NCBI GenBank assembly: GCA_949949005.1
Contig: CATLHM010000008.1
Location: 78,508 to 142,507 of the forward strand
Direction of reading: 5' to 3'
DNA: 64,000 nt
DNA from: an uncultured Lachnospiraceae bacterium
Lineage (GTDB): Bacteria > Bacillota > Clostridia > Lachnospirales > Lachnospiraceae
Below the pieces are notes generated by a model, which made no database searches, was not told the DNA's origin, and was given only the letters and a program-made list of their open reading frames with translations. The position numbers and the translations under genes were made by a program. Within the stretch, counting starts at the first letter, position 1; each line of letters opens with the position of its first letter. Shown here piece by piece: positions 38,882 to 48,149 of this stretch.

Positions 38882-39553
38882 CTAATTCTCTCCGCCGGCC
38901 TCCCATGTTCCCTTTCCCTGTGTGAAGGTTTCGTCCACCATATCGCTGATCCCCGCCAACAGCATAATTACACCTTGCACTTTGTGGGGTTGGATCGCAT
39001 AAACCCCTTTCCGTTGTTCGTCTTCCACAATTATATCGGCGGCCAGCAACGGTTTCATGTGATGATAAACCTGTCCTGTAGATCCGAAACCACATTTCTC
39101 TACCAGTTCCGCCACGGTCTTAGGTTCCCGAAGTATCTCCAATAACATCATAAGGCGGTTTGAATTCCCGATACAGGCTAACACCTTACTTGCGACACCA
39201 CTCTCGATGAGAGAGAGCAGTTCATCGGTGGGGATGCCATTTCGTATCCAGTTAGATTGCCGTCCACCGGAATTGTATACCCCGAGGTAGGTCACAAGTC
39301 CGCTCACCCCTTTTTCCTCCGTTTTGTAGCACAGTTCCTCCATTTGTTCACTGAGGCGGCTATCCGGATGCATTCCATGCATAACATGAACCCTTTTTAA
39401 CAGCTCCGCTGATGGCTTCTTTGTCGGCTGCTTATCAGAAAGCAATTCCATCACCATAGCCCGCATCTCATCAAGTTGAGGAAATATCATATTTTGAAGG
39501 TTTCCTATCTGCTCTCTGAGAGCGTCAATCTCTTTATCATAATCTCGATCCAT
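38882..39553 (-). CDS. ArsR-like winged-helix regulator
   Basis: CIGNSNRLMMLLEILREPKTVAELVEKCGFGSTGQVYHHMKPLLAADII. Confidence 0.8.
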   Translation of the reverse strand: MDRDYDKEIDALREQIGNLQNMIFPQLDEMRAMVMELLSDKQPTKKPSAELLKRVHVMHGMHPDSRLSEQMEELCYKTEEKGVSGLVTYLGVYNSGGRQSNWIRNGIPTDELLSLIESGVASKVLACIGNSNRLMMLLEILREPKTVAELVEKCGFGSTGQVYHHMKPLLAADIIVEDEQRKGVYAIQPHKVQGVIMLLAGISDMVDETFTQGKGTWEAGGEN

Positions 39554-39872
39554 AGCCCTATTACTGCTCCTTTCAAAAAGTGTTGAATTCCGCAATTACG
39601 TATTTGCATAATACTATGGGATAACACTAATGTCAATAAGTTTGAGAAAATATTTTTTGTATCTCCGGTGGTACTGGCAGCAGAGAAATGTACCTCGACT
39701 AAGTAGGTCGTTTTATCGATCTTCTTTTGCAAACGGGCGTTAATCTCCCTGTGATGTTGGTCCGAAAGTTGTCACCCATTGTCCCTCCTTAATGGCAAAA
39801 TAGAGCATATAGAATTCAGTTACTATATGCTCTAACGTTGTTACTATATTTGATTCTGATTGATACGATTGA

Positions 39873-40711
39873 TTACGCTAACTGTATAACCTCAGCTTCA
39901 ATTTCTTTTAATTCATCAAGTGACAATAAAGGAACGCAATCCGCAATTTCATCAAGTGTCATTTTACCTTTTTTAATCATTTTTTTTGCTGTTTCCCGTG
40001 CGATTTCCTGTGCCGCTTCATATCTCTCACTTCTTATAAACGACTTCATAATCTCTTCCTCATCAAATAAACTCATCATAATAGTCACAACCTCCTTTTC
40101 TCTCTGCGCCAAATATTCCTTTAAGACATTCCTGTCCTTGCATATGCGGATCGTTTCCGTAACTGCCTTCCTCGTCATTCCATGCTGCCCGGTCTGCTCG
40201 TTAAAAACTTTGCAGAAAATGATGTACTGGTTGATAATGTCATCTGTATCGCTTTCATAGATAACCTTTGCTTTTACCTCAATATCTGTATCTGCGCCCT
40301 CGAAAAATTCTTTAGACAGAGATATTTTGTCGGGTTTCCGTCCTTTGTTTCCCGTAAAAACCACATAAAGTTCAGGCTTTGGCATTTTCACCTTCTTGCT
40401 TTTGTGATAGTCTTGGCAGGTACGCTGAAAATATTCGTGATAGCTTTGTGCCAGATACAGCAAAACTCTTACTAAAATATTCACTGACCATGTAGACTGT
40501 GCTTCCACAAGTATCATCAGCTTATTATTAGCAATAAAACCCAAATCATTATACAGATTATCCGTCAATACATTTGTAATTGTCACATCTGTAAGGGAAT
40601 CCTCTGTCGCTGTGGTGTCCTCTGGGTGGAACGTTTTATATAGTTCTAGCAGATACCTCTTGTTTTGAAAAGATCAAGGAATACGCTGTTTTTTGCGGTA
40701 CGCTTTGCCAT
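39873..40711 (-). pseudogene. Rpn family nuclease, interrupted by a single frameshift near the N-terminus
   Basis: ATG at 40711 reads MAKRTAKNSVFLDLFKTRGIC*; the +/-1 frame gives NKRYLLELYKTFHPEDTTATEDSLTDVTITNVLTDNLYNDLGF... Confidence 0.75.
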
Positions 40712-40929
40712 GTGACGTGTCACATTTATCTCCTCTATCTGTTTTGTATCAGAGAACTTTAGTTCTCTTTGCACATTTAACACCTCGATTTCTAAAAATC
40801 TGTGACATAAAATACGATATATCCTGTTCCTTCCACACTTTAATTATACAAAAAAGTGCCTGTCTTTACAATAAAATTCACATTAATTTTCAAGCCGTTT
40901 ATCCAAACCATAAAGGATAGCATACATGC

Positions 40930-41352
40930 TCAAACCCGCTTTACTAAATGAATCTCATCATCCCTGCAATAGCCCAAATTTTTGTATACGGCCTGGGCAA
41001 CGGTATTTTCTGATCCGGTAAGCAACCCAAATTCATGCAGTGGATAATGCTTTTTGCAGTATTCCTCTGCATAGGAAATCATAGCCCGCGCAACCCCGCA
41101 CCGCCTGTATTGCGTTTTCACATATACCTCGGTGATCTCCGGCATATAGTCCTCATAGCAAAAGGATCTTTTCAACTGAACGCACACAAAGCCAGCCAGT
41201 TCTCCATTTGCTTCATCCACAACAACAATCTCCTGCCTGTTGTCAGCAAGGGATGATCTTATATGATCAAGTGTTGTCTCGCCCTCTCCATTAAACTCGT
41301 TGTTCAGAGCCTCTAATTGCTCGGCATCCTTTTCTGTGGCAATGCGTACCAT
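40930..41352 (-). CDS. GNAT family N-acetyltransferase
   Basis: VKTQYRRCGVARAMISYAEEYCKKHYPLHEFGLLTGSENTVAQAVYKNLGY. Confidence 0.88.
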   Translation of the reverse strand: MVRIATEKDAEQLEALNNEFNGEGETTLDHIRSSLADNRQEIVVVDEANGELAGFVCVQLKRSFCYEDYMPEITEVYVKTQYRRCGVARAMISYAEEYCKKHYPLHEFGLLTGSENTVAQAVYKNLGYCRDDEIHLVKRV

Positions 41353-41844
41353 TCATCCCACCTCCAATTCGTATAATGCCATAGACCGGCCGTTAGGATA
41401 ATCAATAATATCCACAATTCTATAACCCGCGTTCAGATAAATCTTTCTGACTGCCTTTTCATCCAGTCCGGTATCCAGCCGAATATACCGAATGCCGCGC
41501 CCACGGCACTCTGACCGGATTGCTTCTGTGACAAGTCCTGTCATACCCATTCCGGCGAACTTACGGCGCACACAGAATTTATGCAGATAGGCGGCTTCGT
41601 ACTCAGGGGCATCAGGCCAATAGCTCGCATCTGTCCATTGCAGAATAAAAGCACAGGCAATTTCACCGTCAATCAACCCAACGCAGAAATTCTCCGGCCC
41701 GGCATCGGGTGTAATCAATGCCTCCTCCGTCAGCCATTCATCAGGCCAGACGCGGTATCCCTGCTCCCGCCCCCATGAAGCAACCTCCCTCAGCACAGCA
41801 ATTGCTGCATCCATTCTGTTAAACTGAATCTCTATATTTTTCAT
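41353..41844 (-). CDS. GNAT family N-acetyltransferase
   Basis: LHKFCVRRKFAGMGMTGLVTEAIRSECRGRGIRYIRLDTGLDEKAVRKIYLNAGYR. Confidence 0.88.
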   Translation of the reverse strand: MKNIEIQFNRMDAAIAVLREVASWGREQGYRVWPDEWLTEEALITPDAGPENFCVGLIDGEIACAFILQWTDASYWPDAPEYEAAYLHKFCVRRKFAGMGMTGLVTEAIRSECRGRGIRYIRLDTGLDEKAVRKIYLNAGYRIVDIIDYPNGRSMALYELEVG

Positions 41845-42599
41845 TGGTTCATATAGCCTCCTTTAGCCGGTAGAACCCTCTCATTAATAACCCGATACAA
41901 TTCGTCATGCCATTTCGTATATTCCCGGCAAATATCATCATTCCATTCACAGCTTTCCCCGTGTAAGGTTTTTGTGATAAAATCAAAAACTTCCCTATCG
42001 ACCACAGGCGGTTCATGTTTCAAATATAAATCGATAACCTTGAATTTGTTAAATTCTACAATATCATATTTCAGCAGCAGATAACGTTTCAACGCAATCA
42101 AAGTGGAATTGACAAAACTCGCCCTGCTGTGTTGAAACGGCGGCTGAGAATCCATCCATTCCTGAAAAGCGAGAATATCATTTTTAATGGATTGCTTATC
42201 CGGCATGGGAATGTCTTCCGTATCAAAATTTCCATACACGAGTCTGCTCTGACTCTTCAGACGGAGGATTTCCTGTACCAGCTCCTCCTCTTTCATATAG
42301 GGAGGGTATAGCTGTTCCTTTGCAAATACAACAGCCCCAAATCCTTTCGGCACGTTATATCTTTTATGATAATTCTCCGCAATTTTTTCTATTTTTTCAG
42401 TGACATCAACTATTTCATGACGGGAAAAGGACGTAATTACCGCAGTATCTATATCGCTCTGCCCCGGTCTGTAATAATCGCTTCCTAAAGAGCCGATCAC
42501 AAAAACAGCCTCAATTTTCCCCGGGAAACTACCGGAGATTTCTTTTGCAAATTCTGTTGCCGTTGCAATGGCCGCCTCATAAGAAATATAGTCCCGCAT
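41841..42599 (-). CDS. Nucleotidyltransferase domain protein
   Basis: VIGSLGSDYYRPGQSDIDTAVI (GSxx...DxD nucleotidyltransferase motif); SD AAGGAGGGG upstream. Confidence 0.83.
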   Translation of the reverse strand: MRDYISYEAAIATATEFAKEISGSFPGKIEAVFVIGSLGSDYYRPGQSDIDTAVITSFSRHEIVDVTEKIEKIAENYHKRYNVPKGFGAVVFAKEQLYPPYMKEEELVQEILRLKSQSRLVYGNFDTEDIPMPDKQSIKNDILAFQEWMDSQPPFQHSRASFVNSTLIALKRYLLLKYDIVEFNKFKVIDLYLKHEPPVVDREVFDFITKTLHGESCEWNDDICREYTKWHDELYRVINERVLPAKGGYMNQ

Positions 42600-42722
42600 C
42601 CCGCATCCCCTCCTTTTCTGCTTCCCCGCCGCACCTCCGTCCAGGGCAGCCTCCCGCCCCGGATGTTTCGTAGCCGCAAATATCATTTAACTTGTATGAT
42701 AACACAAAGTGACGTATAATTA

Positions 42723-42754
42723 TAGTAAACGCCAAAATAATTTGTCGTTCACTA
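42723..42754. repeat. 32-bp palindromic element, copy 1
   Basis: TAGTAAACGCCAAAATAATTTGTCGTTCACTA; near-identical to 57213-57244 and 60833-60863. Confidence 0.8.
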
Positions 42755-42793
42755 CACATCAGCAAAGCAGAAATTCAGAAAGGGGATTTGTAT

Positions 42794-42861
42794 ATGAAAC
42801 GATATGTTATGTCTGCATAGCACTGGCTATTGCAAAAAACAGTTGTTATAGCCAATGCTAT
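42794..42861 (+). promoter_or_regulatory. Candidate leader-peptide attenuator upstream of the CD3324-like gene
   Basis: SD AAAGGGG, ORF ATGAAACGATATGTTATGTCTGCATAG (MKRYVMSA), stop codon inside inverted repeat TAGCACTGGCTAT/ATAGCCAATGCTA. Confidence 0.5.
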
Positions 42862-42891
42862 TCCTGAAAACGAAAATTTAGGGAGGCAGAC

Positions 42892-43164
42892 ATGGGCTAT
42901 ATGAAAGCAGAAGAAATTCTGCCCATTGAGATAATAGAATTGATACAACAGTATGTGGACGGAGAAAGCATTTATATTCCCCGCAAACTATCACATAGAA
43001 AGGCATGGGGAACAGGCACACAAATTAAACAGGAGCTTTCAAGGCGTGACCAACAGATTTATGAGGATTATCTTGCGGGAAGCAGGACAGAGGAATTGGC
43101 GTGTAAATACTGTCTGTCAGGCAAAAGCATACAGCGTATCCTGAGAAAACAAAAAGATTCCTGA
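42892..43164 (+). CDS. CD3324 family small protein
   Basis: MGYMKAEEILPIEIIELIQQYVDGESIYIPRK...RDQQIYEDYLAGSRTEELACKYCLSGKSIQRIL. Confidence 0.85.
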   Translation: MGYMKAEEILPIEIIELIQQYVDGESIYIPRKLSHRKAWGTGTQIKQELSRRDQQIYEDYLAGSRTEELACKYCLSGKSIQRILRKQKDS

Positions 43165-43316
43165 AGATGAAAGGATAAAACTATGAGCTGATACTTTGTA
43201 TTGGCTCATGTTTTATTTCAAAAATATGTGAGGTGGAAGATGGCATTAGAATATGTTACGCTACACCACAAAGAGAGCAGCCGTATGATTACGGCTAAGT
43301 TTTAAGGAGAATCATA

Positions 43317-43452
43317 GGTTGAAAATAAGCCTGATGGCTTATTTTCAACCAGCAATGTGTGCCGCAAGCGGCCCGCATTGAATCGCAGATGCGAAACCGC
43401 CTACGCGGCTTTCGCATCGCGTTGCCGCAAAAAACGCGTCATGGAGGTTAAT
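43317..43452 (+). other. Structured intergenic element upstream of the methyltransferase (three hairpins plus ATGGAGGTTA)
   Basis: Perfect 15-bp stem GGTTGAAAATAAGCC/GGCTTATTTTCAACC, then two further hairpins, then TTGCCGCAAAAAACGCGTCATGGAGGTTAATATG. Confidence 0.85.
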
Positions 43453-44151
43453 ATGCAATCGTCTGAAGAATACATGCAGAATTTACGACAATGGCTTCAG
43501 GATACAGCAGATTCCCCGCTGGAGGAAATGTCTGACTTTTTTACCAAGCGGCTGTACGGTTATGAAGAACATATGTCAATCTGGGAGGAATCTTATCGGA
43601 TATTTGCCGAAATCTTACCTTTGGATTGTCAAAAAATTTTAGACTTAGGTTGCGGAACCGGGTTAGAATTAGACAGGATATGGCAGAAAAATCCAGGCCT
43701 TCAGGTAACCGGCGTAGACTTATGCGAACCTATGCTGGACAAACTGCTTGAAAAACATCACGATAAGCCCCTTACCACAGTAGTCCAGGATTATTTCCAA
43801 TACGATTTGGGATGTTGCAAATGGGATGCCGTTATTTCCTTCGAAAGCCTGCATCACTTCCTGCCCCGGCGCAAAAAGGAATTGTACCGGAAAATCTACT
43901 GCAGCCTGAAGGGAAAGGGCGTTTTTATATTGGGAGACTATATTGCCTGCTGTGACGAAGAAGAGCAGCTTCTGCGTAATATATACCTGCAAAAAAGAAA
44001 GCAGTCAGCAATACCGGATCCTTGTTATGTACATTTTGATATTCCCCTGACTCTGGATCATGAAATAGAATTATTGCGAAACGCAGGATTCATAATAGAA
44101 AAAATATTGAATGGCAGCGCCACAATTATTTTAGCCAGAAAAGGAGCCTGA
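43453..44151 (+). CDS. Class I SAM-dependent methyltransferase
   Basis: KILDLGCGTGLELDRIWQKNPGLQVTGVDLCEPML. Confidence 0.9.
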   Translation: MQSSEEYMQNLRQWLQDTADSPLEEMSDFFTKRLYGYEEHMSIWEESYRIFAEILPLDCQKILDLGCGTGLELDRIWQKNPGLQVTGVDLCEPMLDKLLEKHHDKPLTTVVQDYFQYDLGCCKWDAVISFESLHHFLPRRKKELYRKIYCSLKGKGVFILGDYIACCDEEEQLLRNIYLQKRKQSAIPDPCYVHFDIPLTLDHEIELLRNAGFIIEKILNGSATIILARKGA

Positions 44152-44267
44152 GCCAATTCCTACCAATTCTATATAGATCAGCCATAATTTCCGTAATGAC
44201 AACCGTTGGAATATCTGCTATAATCTTTGCGCAGCCCAAAAATAAGGATACGAAAGAGAGGTTTGAA

Positions 44268-44720
44268 ATGAAGAAATTTTTGGAAGAATTTAAGACATTT
44301 GCGTTGAAAGGAAATATGATCGATCTGGCCGTAGGTATGATAATAGGAAGCGCCTTTACCGGCATCGTAGGTTCCCTTGTAAACGACATTTTTATGCCGC
44401 TGCTGAGCATATTTACCGGTAAAATTAATTTTGACGATCTGATGATCGTACTTGGAAGCGGCGATAATGCCGCCACCATCAATTATGGTACGTTTTTGAC
44501 CCAGCTTGTCAACTTTCTTGTAGTCAGCTTTGTAATTTTCCTTCTGGTTCGTCAGCTCAATAAGCTCCAGCGTTCCCACGCAAAGGAAGAAATAAAGGAA
44601 GAAACGGAAAAAGAGTGCCCTTTCTGCAAAACCAAAATATCCATTCACGCCCTCCGGTGCCCCCATTGCACATCTGTTCTGGAGGAAGACGAAATCGCTT
44701 TGCCACATACAAAGAAATAA
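44268..44720 (+). CDS. mscL: Large-conductance mechanosensitive channel with C-terminal CxxC...CxxC zinc-ribbon-like tail
   Basis: MKKFLEEFKTFALKGNMIDLAVGMIIGSAFTGIVGSLVNDIFMPLLS; tail CPFCKTKISIHALRCPHCTS. Confidence 0.94.
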   Translation: MKKFLEEFKTFALKGNMIDLAVGMIIGSAFTGIVGSLVNDIFMPLLSIFTGKINFDDLMIVLGSGDNAATINYGTFLTQLVNFLVVSFVIFLLVRQLNKLQRSHAKEEIKEETEKECPFCKTKISIHALRCPHCTSVLEEDEIALPHTKK

Positions 44721-44743
44721 CCGAATGGTCCTGCACAAAAGAA

Positions 44744-44768
44744 CAGGGGCTGTTTCTGACAGCCCCTG
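44744..44768 (+). terminator. Terminator after mscL
   Basis: CAGGGGCTGTTTCTGACAGCCCCTG. Confidence 0.75.
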
Positions 44769-44799
44769 AAAACTTTTATGTCTGGTTTCCTAAATACAA

Positions 44800-46005
44800 T
44801 TACATGAAATCTGCGTAACGGGAACTTCCCTGCACATTGTATGTTCCGTCCGCCGTATAGCCCTTGGCCGCATCCGCCTGAGTCGTCATATAAAAGTCTA
44901 CAAGAGATGCATTGGTGGCAATGGAAGAACCGTAATCCCTGAAGAAGTCTTGCACCTTGGACATATCTGATTTCTTGAATGTATCCTCGTCAATCTTCAT
45001 CCTGCCCTTATTGTCCACACTGATTCCAAACTGCTTCAGAGCACTCTCATTGCGCGCCGTCTTTTCCCTGATGTAGGACAAATTCGAAAGTACGCCGGAA
45101 TTCGTACTGGATTCGGCAGTATCGAACATTTTGTTGTAATTGCTGACAAAGCTCTTTGCCTTGGCAAAAATCTTGTCAACATCATACTTCTCGTTGCCGT
45201 CCTTATCCTTCACCATCTCATACAAGGCATCAGATGCCAGCGCTTTGCTGTCTGCCTTGAGAGAAGCCGCCGCTGAACCTGCCGTGTTACTCGTGTCTGT
45301 ACTATCTGTGGCAGTGTTGCTGGACGATACCCCCGCAAACTGAACACGGGATGCAATCATAGAACCATAGCTCATGATATCTTCCGTGGAAAACAAATCC
45401 TTTACCTTGGAGATGCCTGCTTCCTTCAGCTTAGCCTCATCGAGCTGAAGGGTTCCGTTTCCGTTGATGGTGACGCCGATTTCCGCAAGCTTATCCGCAT
45501 TCTTCGCCGTGCTGTTCATCATATTCGCTACATATGCGGTCTTGTTGGCAAGAGTAGAGTTCTTGGCCGCGCTCACCACATTATTATAATCCGACACATA
45601 AGCCTTCACTGCTGAAACTACCTTGTCGGCCGCACTCTTCCCGTTTGCAGTGTCTGTATAAGTACCGTCTTTCTGTAATGCTGCAACAGAAGACTTCAGG
45701 CTCGAAAGCCCCGTCGTCAGATTGGCGTTTGCCTCCTGGGCCTCTTTGGAGACCTTCGGATTCTTCTTCTCCTCCAGAATTCTCTCAAGAACATTTCCTG
45801 AGCTGCTTCTCTTGCTGGACGCTGAGGCAGACGAATTTTGCGCTGCGCCGTAATACGTCTTCAGAAGCTTGCCATAGCTGCCATTCTTAATACTGGCATA
45901 ATCTGAGAGGAAATTCAAATTCCCCATCCCCCCGCTGCCGGATGAAAGACTCTGGAACAGATATGAATAATCCTGATTCTTACCTACATTAATATTGATA
46001 CCCAT
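44800..46005 (-). CDS. FliD-like repeat protein of unknown function
   Basis: Two internally repeated blocks resembling flagellar hook-associated protein 2 C-terminal modules (KAYVSDYNNV...IGVTINGNGTLQLDEAKLKEAGISKVKDLF and KSFVSNYNKM...FGISVDNKGRMKIDEDTFKKSDMSKVQDFF). Confidence 0.65.
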   Translation of the reverse strand: MGININVGKNQDYSYLFQSLSSGSGGMGNLNFLSDYASIKNGSYGKLLKTYYGAAQNSSASASSKRSSSGNVLERILEEKKNPKVSKEAQEANANLTTGLSSLKSSVAALQKDGTYTDTANGKSAADKVVSAVKAYVSDYNNVVSAAKNSTLANKTAYVANMMNSTAKNADKLAEIGVTINGNGTLQLDEAKLKEAGISKVKDLFSTEDIMSYGSMIASRVQFAGVSSSNTATDSTDTSNTAGSAAASLKADSKALASDALYEMVKDKDGNEKYDVDKIFAKAKSFVSNYNKMFDTAESSTNSGVLSNLSYIREKTARNESALKQFGISVDNKGRMKIDEDTFKKSDMSKVQDFFRDYGSSIATNASLVDFYMTTQADAAKGYTADGTYNVQGSSRYADFM

Positions 46006-46319
46006 TCTCATCACTCCTAACAATAAACATTAATCATCTACTATAACTATTTTATACTTATATCTTCCAAAAGGCAACCCTTTTTCCTTACTTATTTCGG
46101 CTATTATATTACATTTCATTATACTTATTTTTCATTATATATAATAATTATTGCGGTAGACAAAATCGAAATTATCTTTTATAATCATATCCATAAACTA
46201 ATATACCAAACCGCAAGGTGATAATTTTTACTGCCGGGACGGGCGTGTATGCTTCTTTGGATTGCGCTTAGAAACGGGCCAGTGATTATTATTGCCTATG
46301 GGGATTCAGGAGGACTCAA

Positions 46320-48062
46320 ATGAAAAACTTAAAAATTGGATTGAAGCTGCTAATCACCTTTATGCTCATTATCCTTCTCTTCTGTGCAACCGTATTCACG
46401 GCAATCACAGGCCTTACGCAAAATGCGGCAAAGTATTCGGAATTCTACAATGTGGAATACCAGATTACAAATAAGATTATGAGCATGCGCCGGGGTCTTC
46501 AAATTATTGTGAAAGACCTGTGCTACATAACCATTGAGGATGAAAAAGAAAAAAGCGACTCTTACTTAAGCGACCTGCAAAAAGAGTTAAATCTGCTGGA
46601 AGAAAACGCACGTTGGCTGTTCGAAAACTTTACGGACGATCCTGAGCTTTTGAACTCCTTTTCCACGTACATTACCGAAGCCGTGGAATTGCAGGAGGAG
46701 GTTATCACCCTGGCCCAGACAGATAAGGTCAGTGCCCAGAATAAGCTGCTTAACGAATATCAGCCCCTGGTGGAAGAAGCGGTAAACAACCTGATCCAAA
46801 TCAGCACGATCGCCGAAACAAACGCGGAGACGAACTATCAGACTACCACCAGTATGCAGTCCAAACTGGTCTATCTCCAATTTGGCATGGCGGGAATCGC
46901 TCTTGTTATTACCCTGCTGCTCTCCACCTATCTGACCAACGCCATCACCAGGCCTTTAAAAGAACTGGAAACCGCTGCCGGCAAAATTGTAAAAGGAGAG
47001 CTGGATATTGCCATTACTTACCAATCTAAGGATGAGTTGGGACGTCTTGCCAATGCATTCCGTGACATGACAGTGATGCTGAATTCCGTGATCTCCGATG
47101 CTTCCCGGCTCCTGAGAGAAATGGCCGACGGCAACTTTGACGTGCGGACCAAAGCGGAAGAGCACTATGTAGGCAGCTTCCATGGCCTTTTGCTTTCTAT
47201 CCGCAAGCTCAACCGTGACTTAAGCGCCACATTAGGTCAGATCAACTTAAGCGCTGACCAGGTGTCATCCGGCGCAGGCCAGGTATCCGGCGGTGCCCAG
47301 GCTCTTTCCCAGGGCGCTACGCAACAGGCGGCGGCGGTAGAACAGCTTGCAGCCACCATTGCCAACATTTCCAACCAGGTCAGCGAAACCGCCGCAAACG
47401 CTTTAGAGGCCAGAACCCAATCCAATACTGCTGGCGATGAGATGGAGCTGTGCAACAAGCAGATGCAGGATATGATGTCGGCTATGGAAGAGATTTCCCG
47501 TACTTCCAGTGAAATCAGCAAAATTATCAAGACCATTGAAGATATCGCTTTCCAGACCAATATTCTGGCGCTCAACGCTTCCGTTGAGGCGGCAAGGGCA
47601 GGCGAGGCAGGCAAAGGCTTTGCCGTAGTGGCGAATGAAGTCCGCTCCCTGGCCGGTAAGAGCTCCGTAGCTTCCAAAGATACCGCAAGCCTGATTGAAC
47701 GCTCCATCGAAGCAGTAGAACGCGGCACCCAGCTTGCAAGCTCAACGGCAGAAGCCTTAGGGCTTGTGGTCAAAGATGTCCGGGCCACTTCCGAGAAGGT
47801 AGATAATATAGCCAACGCTTCCAAGGAACAGGCCAGCGCTGTCGAGCAGGTAACCCTTGGTGTAGACCAGATTTCCACCGTGGTCCAGAGCAACTCCGGC
47901 ACTGCCGTAGAGAGTGCATCTGCCAGCCAGGAGCTCTCGAGCCAGGCAGATACTTTGAAGGAGCTTGTGGCTAAGTTCACTCTGAGGGAAGAATATATTC
48001 CCAAAGAAAGCAACACTGTTAAAAACAGCGAGTGGAATGACAGTAAGCAAATCAAACTGTAA
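46320..48062 (+). CDS. Methyl-accepting chemotaxis protein
   Basis: TM-sensor-TM-HAMP and [42 protein letters not shown] hairpin tip. Confidence 0.96.
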   Translation: MKNLKIGLKLLITFMLIILLFCATVFTAITGLTQNAAKYSEFYNVEYQITNKIMSMRRGLQIIVKDLCYITIEDEKEKSDSYLSDLQKELNLLEENARWLFENFTDDPELLNSFSTYITEAVELQEEVITLAQTDKVSAQNKLLNEYQPLVEEAVNNLIQISTIAETNAETNYQTTTSMQSKLVYLQFGMAGIALVITLLLSTYLTNAITRPLKELETAAGKIVKGELDIAITYQSKDELGRLANAFRDMTVMLNSVISDASRLLREMADGNFDVRTKAEEHYVGSFHGLLLSIRKLNRDLSATLGQINLSADQVSSGAGQVSGGAQALSQGATQQAAAVEQLAATIANISNQVSETAANALEARTQSNTAGDEMELCNKQMQDMMSAMEEISRTSSEISKIIKTIEDIAFQTNILALNASVEAARAGEAGKGFAVVANEVRSLAGKSSVASKDTASLIERSIEAVERGTQLASSTAEALGLVVKDVRATSEKVDNIANASKEQASAVEQVTLGVDQISTVVQSNSGTAVESASASQELSSQADTLKELVAKFTLREEYIPKESNTVKNSEWNDSKQIKL

Positions 48063-48092
48063 ATATCAACTAAATCTTAATTACTTTAATTT

Positions 48093-48129
48093 AAGAAAGG
48101 ATAGTGCGCATCCCGCACTATCCTTTCTT
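48093..48129. terminator. Bidirectional terminator between convergent MCP and GH2 genes
   Basis: AAGAAAGGATAGTGCGCATCCCGCACTATCCTTTCTT. Confidence 0.85.
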
Positions 48130-48149
48130 TACATGAGTAAAAGCTTTGA

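Noticed and set aside
47237-48055. 272-aa minus-strand ORF
   Set aside because: Antisense to the MCP signalling domain; composition (A/S/W-rich) is typical of reverse-complement coding.
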